The notes under the pieces: generated by a model
The model's database searches: none
Told to the model about the DNA's origin: nothing
What the model saw: only the letters and a program-made list of their open reading frames with translations
In this document: positions 19,658-28,386 of the stretch, piece after piece
How the letters are laid out: each line of letters starts with the position of its first letter
Position numbering within the stretch: the stretch's first letter is position 1
Assembly (NCBI RefSeq): GCF_900188205.1
Contig: NZ_FZOH01000013.1
Span: 33,696-97,695, forward strand
Length of the DNA: 64,000 bases
DNA from: Geodermatophilus saharensis
Lineage (GTDB): Bacteria > Actinomycetota > Actinomycetes > Mycobacteriales > Geodermatophilaceae
Direction: 5' to 3'
Made by a program: the position numbers and the translations under genes

Positions 19658-20611
19658 GTGGTCGACGACGAACGGGACGGCGTCCGGCTGACCAGCCTCG
19701 ACGCGCCGCTGGGCGACGGGCTCGAGGTCACCAAGGGCGACCTCCTCGACCACCTCGACCGCTTCGCCGACCGCCTGGTGCCCCAGCTGGCCGGCCGGCC
19801 CCTGACGGTGAAGCGGGTGCGCCCGGGCCAGCAGCCGTTCGTGCAGCGCGACGTCCCCAAGGGCGCCCCCGGCTGGGTGCGCACCGTCCCCGTCTGGTCC
19901 TTCGGCGCGCACCGCGAGGTGCACCAGGTGCTCTGCGACGACCGCCGCACGCTGCTGTGGCTGGCCAACCAGCGCGCCGTGGAGTTCCACGTCCCCTTCT
20001 CCCGCGCCGGAGCGGAGACCGAGCCGACCGGGATCGTGCTCGACCTCGACCCGCCCGAGGACGCCGGGTTCGACGTCGTGGTGCAGGCGGCGGACCTGGT
20101 GCGGCGGGCGCTGGCCGACAGCGGGCTCGCGGGGGCGGTCAAGACCAGCGGGTCCAAGGGCGTGCACGTCGTCGTCCCGGTGAGCGGCGTGGGTCCCGAG
20201 GACGCCGCCGCCGCCACCCGCGCGCTGGCCGCCCGCGCCGCGGCGCTGGACCCCGACCTGGCGACCACCGCCTACATCAAGGAGGACCGGCACGGCCGGG
20301 TCTTCCTCGACTCCACCCGCTCGGGCTCCTCGACGATCGTCGCCGCCTACAGCCCGCGGATCCGCCCCGGCCTGCCGGTGTCGGCGCCGGTCGCCTGGGC
20401 GGACCTGCCGGCGCTGCGGCCCGGGGACGTCACCGTGCGGACGGCGGCGCAGCGGCTGGGCGACGGCGACCCGTGGACGGCGCTGCTGCCGGGCCCGCAG
20501 GACCTGCCCGCCGACCTGGTGACCGAGGGGCACACGATCCCGGTCGCCCGGGTGGCCGCGATGCACGAGGGCAAACGGCGGGCGCGGGCCAAGCGGGCCG
20601 CCGGGGACTGA
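19658..20611 (+). CDS. LigD-type primase-polymerase, stand-alone
   Basis: A 317-residue archaeo-eukaryotic primase-like polymerase domain, equal to the POL domain of bacterial LigD. Catalytic Asp-x-Asp is in GIVLDLDPPED, and the nucleotide-binding SGSKGVHVVVP motif is complete. In NHEJ this domain fills gaps with ribonucleotides. Here it is a separate gene with no Ku or ligase beside it, a common arrangement in actinobacteria with several LigD-like proteins. The start is GTG 19658. The C-terminus is very basic (GKRRARAKRAAGD). Confidence 0.88.
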   Translation: MVDDERDGVRLTSLDAPLGDGLEVTKGDLLDHLDRFADRLVPQLAGRPLTVKRVRPGQQPFVQRDVPKGAPGWVRTVPVWSFGAHREVHQVLCDDRRTLLWLANQRAVEFHVPFSRAGAETEPTGIVLDLDPPEDAGFDVVVQAADLVRRALADSGLAGAVKTSGSKGVHVVVPVSGVGPEDAAAATRALAARAAALDPDLATTAYIKEDRHGRVFLDSTRSGSSTIVAAYSPRIRPGLPVSAPVAWADLPALRPGDVTVRTAAQRLGDGDPWTALLPGPQDLPADLVTEGHTIPVARVAAMHEGKRRARAKRAAGD

Positions 20612-20712
20612 GGCACCGACGATCCGGGCGCCGTCGTCCACAGCCGGCCCGCCCGTCCACCGCCGGGCCGGCGTTCCGGCGTCCTGTCGGTGCCCGGTCG
20701 CAGGCTCCTGGC

Positions 20713-21198
20713 ATGACCACCGACCCGCAGACCACCGCCTGGCTCGACCAGGAGGACGCCCACCTCGCCGCCGTCATCCGCCGCGCGCGCTTCGCCGTGC
20801 AGTACGTGGGGCCGGGTGACCTGCCCGACGAGCCCGCCTTCGGCTACACCATCGGGCTGTTCGGGCTGGGGCACCCGGAGCTGGTGGTCGCCGGGCTGGG
20901 CGCCACGGCCACCCACGGGCTGCTCGACGCGGTGGCCGGGGAGGTCGTCGGCGGCCGGTCGCTGGTCCCCGGCGAGCTGCTCGAGGGGGCCGGCGGCCGG
21001 GCCGACCTGGTGGTGGAGCAGTGCCCGAACCCCGGGGAGGTCCTGCTCGGTGCCAACCGCTGGTACCGGCGGCCGCCGGAGTACTCCGTGCCGGCCCTGC
21101 AGCTGACGTGGGCCTCGCCGCCGGGCTGCTTCCCGTGGGACGCGGGCTGGGACGGCGGCCGCTCCGGCCAGCCGCGGCCGGGCACCTGGACGGCCTGA
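20713..21198 (+). CDS. DUF4262 domain protein
   Basis: A 161-residue cytoplasmic protein. The pattern FGYTIGLFGLGHPELVVAG matches the DUF4262 family, which has no known function. Around residue 110 there is a Trp-Tyr (NRWYRRPPEYSVPALQLTW) typical of the family C-terminus. ATG 20713 is the start. It is preceded by about 100 nt of non-coding sequence and converges on bcp with a 16-nt gap. Confidence 0.8.
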   Translation: MTTDPQTTAWLDQEDAHLAAVIRRARFAVQYVGPGDLPDEPAFGYTIGLFGLGHPELVVAGLGATATHGLLDAVAGEVVGGRSLVPGELLEGAGGRADLVVEQCPNPGEVLLGANRWYRRPPEYSVPALQLTWASPPGCFPWDAGWDGGRSGQPRPGTWTA

Positions 21199-21214
21199 CC
21201 CCGTGGGCCGGTGG

Positions 21215-21703
21215 TCAGGCCAGCCCGAGGTCGCGGCGCAGCTTGGCCACGTGCCCGGTGGCCTTCACGTTGTAGGCCGCCCGCTCGACCCGTCCCTCGG
21301 CGTCGACGACGAACGTCGAGCGGATCACGCCCTGGACCTCCTTGCCGTACATCTTCTTGGTGCCGAACGCGCCGTAGGCGGTGAGCACCCGCTTGTCCGG
21401 ATCGGAGACCAGGGTGATGCCCAGGCCCTCCTGCTCACGGAAGCGCTGCAGCTTCTCCGGCGGGTCGGGCGAGATGCCGATGATGTCGAGCCCGGCCTCG
21501 GCGAGCTCCCCGGCGGCGGCGGTGAAGTCGACCGCCTGGGTGGTGCAGCCGGGGGTCAGCGCGGCGGGGTAGCAGTAGACGATCACCCGGCGGCCGCGGT
21601 GGTCGGCGAGCGAGACCGGCCGGCCGTCGGCGTCGGGCAGCGTGAAGTCCGGCGCCGGGTCACCGGGCGCGAGGCGGACGGGAGCGGGCGCGGTCTCGGT
21701 CAT
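21215..21703 (-). CDS. bcp: Thioredoxin-dependent peroxiredoxin, BCP/PrxQ family
   Basis: A 162-residue atypical peroxiredoxin. The peroxidatic cysteine lies in YPAALTPGCTTQAVDF, and APDFTLPDADGR is the usual N-terminal strand. There is no second Cys close by in the CxxxxC position, so resolution probably involves thioredoxin directly. It reduces hydrogen and organic peroxides in the cytoplasm. Two ATGs are possible (21712 and 21703); 21703 is better placed relative to the CAGGA stretch. It is followed on the same strand by no close gene. Confidence 0.9.
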   Translation of the reverse strand: MTETAPAPVRLAPGDPAPDFTLPDADGRPVSLADHRGRRVIVYCYPAALTPGCTTQAVDFTAAAGELAEAGLDIIGISPDPPEKLQRFREQEGLGITLVSDPDKRVLTAYGAFGTKKMYGKEVQGVIRSTFVVDAEGRVERAAYNVKATGHVAKLRRDLGLA

Positions 21704-21751
21704 GCCCGGCATCCTGCCGTGCCGGGCACGCCGGCCACAGCCAGGGGCGCG

Positions 21752-22156
21752 TCAGCCGCGCAGGAACGACAGCCGCACGTGGCGCTGCGGGTTGTCCCGG
21801 TTGGGGTCGACCAGGCAGATGCGCTGCCAGGTGCCCAGCTGCAGGCGGCCCTCGAGCACGGGCACCGTGGCGTGCGGCGGCACGAACGCCGGCAGCACGT
21901 GATCGCGGCCGTGCCCGGGACTGCCGTGCCGGTGCCGCCAGCGGTCGTCGCGGGGGAGCAGCTCGTCGAGCTGGGCGAGCAGGTCGTCGTCGCTGCCGGA
22001 GCCGGTCTCGATGATCGCCAGCCCCGCGGTGGCGTGCGGGACGAACACCTGCAGCAGCCCGTCGCCCTCGCCGCGGACGAACTCCTCGCACTCCCCGGTC
22101 AGGTCCACCACCGCCGGCACCCCGCCGGTCCGCACCGTCCGCAGCTCCGATCGCAT
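21752..22156 (-). CDS. YjbQ/UPF0047 family protein
   Basis: A 134-residue protein of the UPF0047 family. Conserved elements are [23 protein letters not shown] and [11 protein letters not shown], whose histidines form the presumed active site. E. coli YjbQ can replace thiamine-phosphate synthase weakly, and the true role is unsettled. ATG 22156 is chosen. It is divergent from rph across a 169-nt gap in which no clear motif is visible. Confidence 0.85.
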   Translation of the reverse strand: MRSELRTVRTGGVPAVVDLTGECEEFVRGEGDGLLQVFVPHATAGLAIIETGSGSDDDLLAQLDELLPRDDRWRHRHGSPGHGRDHVLPAFVPPHATVPVLEGRLQLGTWQRICLVDPNRDNPQRHVRLSFLRG

Positions 22157-22325
22157 GACGACATCGTCGTCCTGCCGGACGAACCGCGGCCACGTGCCCT
22201 CCCCGGCCGCCGCGGAGCCGGACCGCCGCCCCGTCGCGGGACCCTCCGGGCTCCACTCCTCGACGGCATCGTGCGACCTCGACAGGGGGGAGCGGTCACC
22301 GCCGGCGTCGATAGGCTCGGCGTCC

Positions 22326-23048
22326 GTGACCCGCCCCGACGGCCGCACGGCCGACCAGCTCCGCCCGGTGACCATCACCCGCCACTGGCTCGACCACGCC
22401 GAGGGCTCGGTGCTCGTCGAGTTCGGCCGCACCCGCGTGCTGTGCGCCGCCAGCGTCACCGAGGGCGTCCCGCGCTGGCGCCGGGGATCGGGGCTGGGCT
22501 GGGTCACCGCCGAGTACGCGATGCTGCCGCGGGCCACCCACACCCGCGGCGACCGCGAGTCGGTCAAGGGACGCATCGGCGGGCGCACCCACGAGATCAG
22601 CCGGCTCGTCGGCCGCTCGCTGCGCGCCGCGGTCGACCTCGGCGCGCTCGGGGAGAACAGCATCGCCATCGACTGCGACGTCCTGCAGGCCGACGGCGGC
22701 ACCCGGACGGCGGCCGTCACCGGCGCCTACGTCGCCCTCGCCGACGCCGTCGGCTGGCTGGCCGACCGGAGGAAGCTGGCGAAGAAGACCGCGCTCGTGC
22801 AGTCGGTGGCCGCGGTGAGCGTGGGCGTCGTCGACGGCGAGCCCCGGCTGGACCTCGCCTACGAGGAGGACGTGAAGGCCGGCACCGACATGAACGTCGT
22901 CTGCACCGGCGAGGGCGGGTTCGTCGAGGTGCAGGGCACCGCCGAGGGCGCCGTCTTCGACCGGGCCACCCTCGACCGGCTGCTCGACCTCGCCGTCGCC
23001 GGCTGCGCCGACCTCACCCGCGTCCAGACCGAGGCCCTCGCGCGATGA
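22326..23048 (+). CDS. rph: Ribonuclease PH
   Basis: A 240-residue phosphorolytic exoribonuclease that trims the 3' ends of tRNA precursors. The N-terminus [20 protein letters not shown] and the catalytic region [20 protein letters not shown] with phosphate-binding arginines are typical. Length equals the usual 240-260 residues. The start is GTG 22326. The rdgB start overlaps its stop (ATGA), the usual actinobacterial rph-rdgB pair. Confidence 0.95.
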   Translation: MTRPDGRTADQLRPVTITRHWLDHAEGSVLVEFGRTRVLCAASVTEGVPRWRRGSGLGWVTAEYAMLPRATHTRGDRESVKGRIGGRTHEISRLVGRSLRAAVDLGALGENSIAIDCDVLQADGGTRTAAVTGAYVALADAVGWLADRRKLAKKTALVQSVAAVSVGVVDGEPRLDLAYEEDVKAGTDMNVVCTGEGGFVEVQGTAEGAVFDRATLDRLLDLAVAGCADLTRVQTEALAR

Positions 23049-23653
23049 CCCGACTGCTCCTCGCCACCCGCAACGCCGGCAAGCTCGCCGAGCTCCAGCG
23101 CCTGCTGGCCGGCGCCGTCCCCGGCGTGCAGGTCGTCGGCCTGCGCGACGTCCCCGACTACCCCGAGGCCCCCGAGACCGGCGCCACCTTCGCCGAGAAC
23201 GCGCTGCTCAAGGCCCGCGAGGCGGTCCGGTACACCGGCCTGCCCGCCGTCGCCGACGACTCCGGCATCGCCGTCGACGCCCTCAACGGCATGCCCGGCG
23301 TGCTCTCGGCGCGCTGGTCGGGCCGGCACGGCGACGACCCGGCGAACACCGCGCTGCTGCTGGCCCAGCTCGCCGACGTCCCCGACGAGCGGCGCGGCGC
23401 GGCCTTCGTCTGCGCCGCCGCCCTCGTCACCCCCGACGGCGCCGAGTCGGTGCTGGAACGGCAGTGGCGGGGCCGGGTGGTGCGCGAGCCGCGCGGCAGC
23501 AACGGCTTCGGCTACGACCCGGTCTTCCGGCCCGACGGCCTGGAGGTCACCGCCGCCGAGCTCGAGCCCGCGGAGAAGGACGCCCGCAGCCACCGGGGGC
23601 AGGCCTTCGCCGCGCTGGTCCCGGAGGTGGCGCGGGTCCTGCGCGCCGCCTGA
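23045..23653 (+). CDS. rdgB: XTP/dITP diphosphatase (RdgB/HAM1)
   Basis: A 202-residue house-cleaning pyrophosphatase that removes inosine, xanthosine and deoxyinosine triphosphates. Signatures are [12 protein letters not shown] at the N-terminus, VADDSGI with the catalytic Asp, [12 protein letters not shown], and SHRGQAF near the end. ATG 23045 overlaps the rph stop, so translation is likely coupled. Confidence 0.95.
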   Translation: MTRLLLATRNAGKLAELQRLLAGAVPGVQVVGLRDVPDYPEAPETGATFAENALLKAREAVRYTGLPAVADDSGIAVDALNGMPGVLSARWSGRHGDDPANTALLLAQLADVPDERRGAAFVCAAALVTPDGAESVLERQWRGRVVREPRGSNGFGYDPVFRPDGLEVTAAELEPAEKDARSHRGQAFAALVPEVARVLRAA

Positions 23654-23733
23654 GAGCCCTCCGGGCGACCGCCGGCCGACGTAGGGTGCCGCCCGCGACG
23701 GGCACGGGCGCCCGCGGGAGGAACGGGGGCCGC

Positions 23734-24819
23734 GTGGACCGGCGGGTGTGGATCGGGGCGCTGCGACCGGGACCGGTCGGCTACCGGCGCACCGAGGTGC
23801 TGCGCGGAGGGCTCGGCGCGCTGCTGGGCATCGCGCTGGCCGGGGTCAGCGCGCACGCGGTCCCGGGCGGGCCGGTGGGCCTGCCCTGGATCGTCGCGCC
23901 GATGGGCGCCACCGCCGTCCTGCTCTTCGCCGCGCCCGCCAGCCCGCTGGCCCAGCCCTGGCCGGTGCTCGTGGGCAACACGCTGTCCACGCTCGTCGGC
24001 GTCGCCGCCGGCAAGCTGCTCGACGACGTCACGCTGGCCGCCGCCGTCGCCGTCGGGGTGGCGATCCCGGTGATGATGCTGCTGCGCTGCGTGCACCCCC
24101 CGGGCGGGGCGTGCGCGCTGTTCGCCGCCGTCGGCACCGCCGCGGTGGCCGACCACGGCTGGGCGTTCGCGCTGTGGCCGGTCGGCGTCGACACCGTCGT
24201 GCTGCTGGCGGTCGCGACGCTGGTCAACAACCTCACCGGCCGGCCCTACCCGCACGTGCCCGACCCCCCGGCGCCGCCACCGGGCACCGACCCCCCGCCG
24301 ACCAGCCGGGTCGGGTTGCAGCCCGAGGACGTCCGCGCCGCGATGGAGCGCCTCGACCGCGGCCTCGACGTCATGCCCGGCGACGTGCTGGCGCTGGTCC
24401 GCGACGCCGAGGCACACGCGCTCGACCGCCGGCTCGGGCAGCTGCGGGTCGGGGCGCTGATGGCCCGCGACGTCCGCACCGTGCAGCCGCAGGAGACGCT
24501 CTACCGCGCGCGGATGCTGATGAACCAGCACGCGGTCAAGGCGCTGCCGGTGGTCACCGGCGACGGGCACGTGGTCGGCATCGTCACCGTCCACGACCTG
24601 TTCAACACCGACATCGTGGCCTTCACCCCGGTGGCGGAGGTGATGACCAGCCCGGTGAGCACCGTCGGCGTCGACACGCCCGTCTCGGAGCTGGTCGGCC
24701 TCATGGCCGACCGGGGACTGCGCCACCTGCCGGTGGTCGACGACGACGGCCGGCTGGCCGGGATCGTCACGCGTGCGGAGCTGGTCGCCGTCCTGCACCG
24801 GGCCCTCGTCGGCTCCTGA
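23734..24819 (+). CDS. HPP-family membrane protein with C-terminal CBS pair
   Basis: A 361-residue protein. The first half (about 20-170) has four to five membrane segments with the HPP signatures (APMGATAVLLFAAPASPLAQPW and RCVHPPGGACALFAAVG). A Pro-rich linker leads to two CBS motifs (about 235-350) that form a Bateman module binding adenine nucleotides. HPP proteins have been linked to nitrite transport in plants and cyanobacteria; the cargo here is unknown. The CBS pair implies allosteric control by cellular energy state or a similar ligand. The start is GTG 23734. Confidence 0.85.
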   Translation: MDRRVWIGALRPGPVGYRRTEVLRGGLGALLGIALAGVSAHAVPGGPVGLPWIVAPMGATAVLLFAAPASPLAQPWPVLVGNTLSTLVGVAAGKLLDDVTLAAAVAVGVAIPVMMLLRCVHPPGGACALFAAVGTAAVADHGWAFALWPVGVDTVVLLAVATLVNNLTGRPYPHVPDPPAPPPGTDPPPTSRVGLQPEDVRAAMERLDRGLDVMPGDVLALVRDAEAHALDRRLGQLRVGALMARDVRTVQPQETLYRARMLMNQHAVKALPVVTGDGHVVGIVTVHDLFNTDIVAFTPVAEVMTSPVSTVGVDTPVSELVGLMADRGLRHLPVVDDDGRLAGIVTRAELVAVLHRALVGS

Positions 24820-24909
24820 CCCCTCCGGGTGACCCCGGCCGGCCGGGCTCCACCGCCGCCGGCCGGCTGCCGAAGCCCTGCTCGATGACCGACGTCGGAG
24901 GGACACGGC

Positions 24910-26127
24910 ATGGCGGAGGACAGCGGGACGGCGCGTGCCCGGCTGGTGGTGCTGATCCCGGCGCACGACGAGGCCGCGAACATCGGGGTCACGCTGACCG
25001 CGCTGCAGCAGCAGACCCGGCGTCCGGACCGGGTGGTCGTCATCGCCGACAACTGCAGCGACGACACGGTGGAGATCGCGCGGGCGCACGGCGCCGAGGT
25101 CTACGAGACGGTGGGCAACACCGACAAGAAGGCCGGCGCGCTCAACCAGGCCATCGTGCAGCGCTTCCGCCGCACCGCCGACAGTGACCGCCGCGGGGCC
25201 TCCGAGGACCCCCGGCGCGGCCCCGACCGCCGCCGTCCCCGGGCGGGCTGGGCCGACGGGGACGACGACGTCCCGGCCGGCACCTCACCCGACCTGCGCG
25301 ACGACGACCACGTCCTGGTGATGGACGCCGACACCGAGCTCGCCCCGCGCTTCCTCGAGGTGGCCGCGGCCAGCCTCGACAGCTCGCCGCGGATCGGGGC
25401 GGCCGGCGGGCTGTTCTACGGCCACCCCGGCAGCGGCGTGCTGGGCCAGCTGCAGCGCAACGAGTACCTCCGCTACAGCCGCGACGTCGCCCGCACCGGC
25501 CGCGTCATGGTGCTCACCGGCACCGGCACGCTGTTCCGGGTGCGGGCGCTGCGGGAGGTCGCCGCGGCGCGCGGCAGCACGCTGCCGGGCACCCGCGGCC
25601 AGGTCTACGACACCCTCGCCCTCACCGAGGATAACGAGCTCACCCTCGCGCTGAAGAACCTCGGCTGGCGGCTGACCAGCCCGTCGGCGTGCGCGGTGGT
25701 CACCGAGATCATGCCGACCTGGGCGGACCTGTGGAAGCAGCGGATGCGGTGGCAGCGTGGTGCCCTGGAGAACCTGCGGCACTACGGCCTGTCCCGGGTC
25801 ACCCTGCGCTACTGGGGACAGCAGGTGGGCATCGGCCTCGGCGTCCTGGCCTTCCAGGCCTACCTGCTGCTCACCGTGCTGGTCCTGGCCCGGGACGGCG
25901 GCCTGACCCTCGACCCGTTCTGGGGGTCGGTCGGCCTGGTCTTCCTCGCCGAGCGCCTGGTCACCGTCCGCCGTGGCGGGTGGCGCGCCCTGCTCCTGGC
26001 CCTGCCACTGCTGGTGGAGCTGGTCTACGACCTGTTCATCCAGGCGGTGTTCGTGCGCTCGCTGCTCGACGTCGTCCGCCGCCGCGAGGCCACCTGGCAC
26101 CACGTCGCCGCACCGGCGACTCCCTGA
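24910..26127 (+). CDS. Family 2 glycosyltransferase, membrane-bound
   Basis: A 405-residue GT2 enzyme: catalytic domain first (VVLIPAHDEAANIGVTL, then DAD in LVMDADTELAP, then QRMRWQRGALEN with the Q-x-x-R-W motif), followed by three to four membrane helices (about 305-390). This layout is that of processive polysaccharide synthases such as hyaluronan, cellulose and poly-GlcNAc synthases. Between NQAI and the DAD motif there is an unusual insert of about 50 residues, rich in Arg and Asp. ATG 24910 sits 7 nt behind GGAGGG. A 53-residue membrane peptide is encoded 49 nt downstream in the same direction. Confidence 0.88.
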   Translation: MAEDSGTARARLVVLIPAHDEAANIGVTLTALQQQTRRPDRVVVIADNCSDDTVEIARAHGAEVYETVGNTDKKAGALNQAIVQRFRRTADSDRRGASEDPRRGPDRRRPRAGWADGDDDVPAGTSPDLRDDDHVLVMDADTELAPRFLEVAAASLDSSPRIGAAGGLFYGHPGSGVLGQLQRNEYLRYSRDVARTGRVMVLTGTGTLFRVRALREVAAARGSTLPGTRGQVYDTLALTEDNELTLALKNLGWRLTSPSACAVVTEIMPTWADLWKQRMRWQRGALENLRHYGLSRVTLRYWGQQVGIGLGVLAFQAYLLLTVLVLARDGGLTLDPFWGSVGLVFLAERLVTVRRGGWRALLLALPLLVELVYDLFIQAVFVRSLLDVVRRREATWHHVAAPATP

Positions 26128-26176
26128 TCCCCGCCGCCGGCCCGGCGGCGACCCGACCCCCAGGAGGGAGGTGCAC

Positions 26177-26338
26177 GTGTACAGCAAGGCGGGTTACGTG
26201 ACCGCCAGCGGCGTGGGCGGCTCGACCGCCCTGGCCTACACCGGCTTCAACGCCCTGGCGTGGGTGGTAGCCGGCGTGACGCTGGTCTTCGCCGGGATGG
26301 CGCTGCTGAAGCTGGTCCCGCGCCGGTCGCGGGGCTGA
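26177..26338 (+). CDS. Microprotein with LAYTG-type cell-wall sorting signal
   Basis: A 53-residue protein that is mostly a sorting signal: about 18 residues, then LAYTG, a 20-residue hydrophobic helix and the basic tail PRRSRG. LAxTG is the motif of class E sortases of high-GC actinobacteria. There is no N-terminal signal peptide, so it may instead be a single-pass membrane peptide. GTG 26177 follows GGAGGG by 8 nt; GTG 26171 is also in frame. It is 49 nt downstream of the glycosyltransferase gene and probably in its operon. Confidence 0.65.
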   Translation: MYSKAGYVTASGVGGSTALAYTGFNALAWVVAGVTLVFAGMALLKLVPRRSRG

Positions 26339-26342
26339 CGGG

Positions 26343-27245
26343 TCAGGACGCCGGCGCGGCTCCCGCGCCGCCGTCCGTCCCGGTCCCGGACTGCGATCCG
26401 GATCCCGAACCGGATCCCGAACCGGATCCCGAGCCGGATCCCGAACCGGATCCCGAGCCGGTCTGCGGTGCCTGCGTCGAGGGCTCGGCGGGAGCGGTCT
26501 GCCCGCTCCCGCCGTCCTCGTCGGACCCGGTGCCGTCCTCGCCGTCGCTCGGCGTGGCCGGCGCGGACTGCCCGGCCTCCTCCGGCTCCTCCGTGGGGGC
26601 CGTGGACTCCCCGGTGTCGTCGCCGGGCTGCGGGGTCTGCGTCGCGGGGGCCTCGGTGGGGGTCCCGTCGGCGGGGTCGGTCTCCGCCGGGTCCGACGGC
26701 GTGGTGTCCCGCGACGACGAGACGGTCGACAGCTCGCCGATCGTGGTGGACGACGACGAGTCCTCCGTGCCGCCGACCAGCGCCGACACCGGCTGCTTGC
26801 CGACCAGCTCGACGCCGGTGACGATCGCCATGGCGACCGCGAAGACGGCGACGGCGTACACCGCGACCCGCGACCAGCGGGGCCGGCGGCGCGGAGCCGG
26901 GGCGCGGCGCGGGTCGAGCGCGGCGGGCAGCACCTTGGTGGCGGCGGTGGCGTCGTCGGCGGCGGCAGGGGCCGGACGGGTGTCCTGCCGCTCGCGGGTC
27001 CGCTTCAGCCGCTCGGCGGTGCGGTCGAGGGAGGCGGTGTAGAGGGCCGACCCGACGGTGCTCACCACGCTGACGAGCGCCGCGCCGATGACGGTGCCGG
27101 CCACCCCGAAGAAGGAGGCGGCCACCGCGGCGGACACCGCGGCGAGGGCGCCGGCGACCACCTGCTTGACGGAGAGGGTGGTGCGCGGGGGCTTCTCGGG
27201 GGCCTGGTCGGGACGCGGCTGGATCTCGGTGCGCGGGGAGGACAT
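26343..27245 (-). CDS. Membrane protein with long acidic and Gly-Ser-repeat extracellular tail
   Basis: A 300-residue protein of no recognised family. Hydrophobic segments lie at about 25-55 (VAGALAAVSAAVAASFFGVAGT) and 125-147 (VAVYAVAVFAVAMAIVTGVEL). They are separated by an Arg/Lys-rich stretch (LDRTAERLKRTRERQD) that is presumably cytoplasmic. The remaining 150 residues are Ser/Thr/Pro/Glu-rich and end in a run of Gly-Ser dipeptides encoded by a 12-bp DNA repeat. The tail is likely exported and flexible, perhaps reaching through the wall. ATG 27245 is preceded by GGGGAGG. It converges on the LAYTG gene with a 4-nt gap. Confidence 0.75.
   Translation of the reverse strand: MSSPRTEIQPRPDQAPEKPPRTTLSVKQVVAGALAAVSAAVAASFFGVAGTVIGAALVSVVSTVGSALYTASLDRTAERLKRTRERQDTRPAPAAADDATAATKVLPAALDPRRAPAPRRRPRWSRVAVYAVAVFAVAMAIVTGVELVGKQPVSALVGGTEDSSSSTTIGELSTVSSSRDTTPSDPAETDPADGTPTEAPATQTPQPGDDTGESTAPTEEPEEAGQSAPATPSDGEDGTGSDEDGGSGQTAPAEPSTQAPQTGSGSGSGSGSGSGSGSGSGSGSQSGTGTDGGAGAAPAS
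26395..26460 (-). repeat. 12-bp tandem repeat encoding Gly-Ser-Gly-Ser
   Basis: Five to six copies of CCGGATCCCGAA or CCGGATCCCGAG (plus strand) lie head to tail. Each encodes GSGS on the minus strand and contains GGATCC. The period is constant, with A/G changes at one position, so the length could vary by slippage without changing the frame. Confidence 0.9.
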
Positions 27246-27456
27246 GGGCTCCGACGGGGTCGAGGACGTGCAGGGAAGAGGACCACCCGGCGACCTCGTC
27301 GTAGCACCGGGCGGTCCGGTCGACACTACGTGGTCGCGGGTGGACCCGCAGTCGCGTTCCCGGGGGCCGGTGGCTCCCACCAGCGGGAACGCCGCCGGTG
27401 TGATCCTCGTCGCGGTCGGCCGCGTGGACCGGCCCGGCGCTGGGCACCGCTGCGGC

Positions 27457-28377
27457 GTGCGAGTGGGCATCACGGCGGTGCGGCGGCTCCGGTTCGACGA
27501 CGGGACGCCGGTGACCGCGGCATCGGGCATCGCACCGCTCGGGGACGGCTGGCTCGTCGCCCAGGACGACGCCACGCACGCGGCCTGGCAGCGCCCGGAC
27601 GGGGTGGCGCGCCTGCGCCTGCTGCCCCCCGTCGAGGGCCTCGACCGGTTCTCCGAGGCCGCGGGCACCAAGCACCTCAAGCCCGACCTCGAGGTGGCCT
27701 GCCCGGTGGAGGCCGACGGCCTCCCGGGCGTGCTGCTGCTGGGCTCCGGGTCGGCGGCGCGCCGCACCCGCGGCGTCCTCGTCACCCTCGACGGCGACCG
27801 GCCCGACGTGCGGGCCGCGGACCTCGCGCCGCTCTACGGCGCCGTCGCCGAGCGCCTCGGCGTGCCGGTCGCGCAGCTCAACCTGGAGGGCGCCAGCCGC
27901 GCGGGGGACGTGCTGCGCTGGTACCAGCGGGGCAACCTGGCCGCCGGCGTGGCCAACGCCGGGGTCGAGGTGCCGCTGGAGGCCCTGGTCGCCGTGCTGC
28001 TCGGCCGGGCCGGCGCCGGGACGGTGCCCCTGGGTGCCGCGCACGTCCTGGAGCTCGGGGAGGTGGCCGGCGTCGGCCTGGCGGTCACCGACGCGATCGC
28101 GCTGCCCGACGGCCGCGAGCTGCTCGCGGCCGCCGCCGAGGACACCCCCAACCCGGTCGACGACGGCCCGGTGGTGGCCACCGCCCTCGTGCTCGCCGAC
28201 GGTGGCCGGGTGCTCGACGTGACGCCGCTGCCGGAGGTGGACGGCCAGGTGGTCAAGGTGGAGGGGCTGGCGCTGCGCGGGACCGACGGCGCCGCGGTGC
28301 ACCTGGTCGCGGTGGTCGACGCCGACGACCCGGAGCTGCCCTCGCCGCAGGTGGACCTCACCGTCACCCCTGGCTGA
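27457..28377 (+). CDS. Hypothetical protein, DUF6910/6929-like
   Basis: About 306 residues, soluble, with repeated strand-like blocks ending in Asp-Gly (for example GDGWLVAQDDATHAAW, EGTKHLKPDLE-like AGTKHLKPDLEVACPV, LLLGSGSAARRTRG), suggesting a beta-propeller-like fold. It matches in style a family of uncharacterised actinobacterial proteins (DUF6910 or DUF6929; the name is from memory). No catalytic motif is evident. Two adjacent GTG codons (27457 and 27463) could start it, and no strong ribosome site separates them. The 211-nt gap upstream, shared with the divergent Gly-Ser-repeat protein gene, shows no clear motif. Confidence 0.7.
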   Translation: MRVGITAVRRLRFDDGTPVTAASGIAPLGDGWLVAQDDATHAAWQRPDGVARLRLLPPVEGLDRFSEAAGTKHLKPDLEVACPVEADGLPGVLLLGSGSAARRTRGVLVTLDGDRPDVRAADLAPLYGAVAERLGVPVAQLNLEGASRAGDVLRWYQRGNLAAGVANAGVEVPLEALVAVLLGRAGAGTVPLGAAHVLELGEVAGVGLAVTDAIALPDGRELLAAAAEDTPNPVDDGPVVATALVLADGGRVLDVTPLPEVDGQVVKVEGLALRGTDGAAVHLVAVVDADDPELPSPQVDLTVTPG

Positions 28378-28386
28378 GCGGCCGGG

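Noticed and set aside
19658..20611. NHEJ or defence system around the LigD-type polymerase
   Set aside because: No Ku, ligase, nuclease or toxin-antitoxin genes adjoin it; the neighbours are housekeeping.
26395..26460. Short tandem units resembling a CRISPR array
   Set aside because: Units are adjacent with no spacers and encode Gly-Ser in frame, so they are coding repeats; no Cas genes are present.
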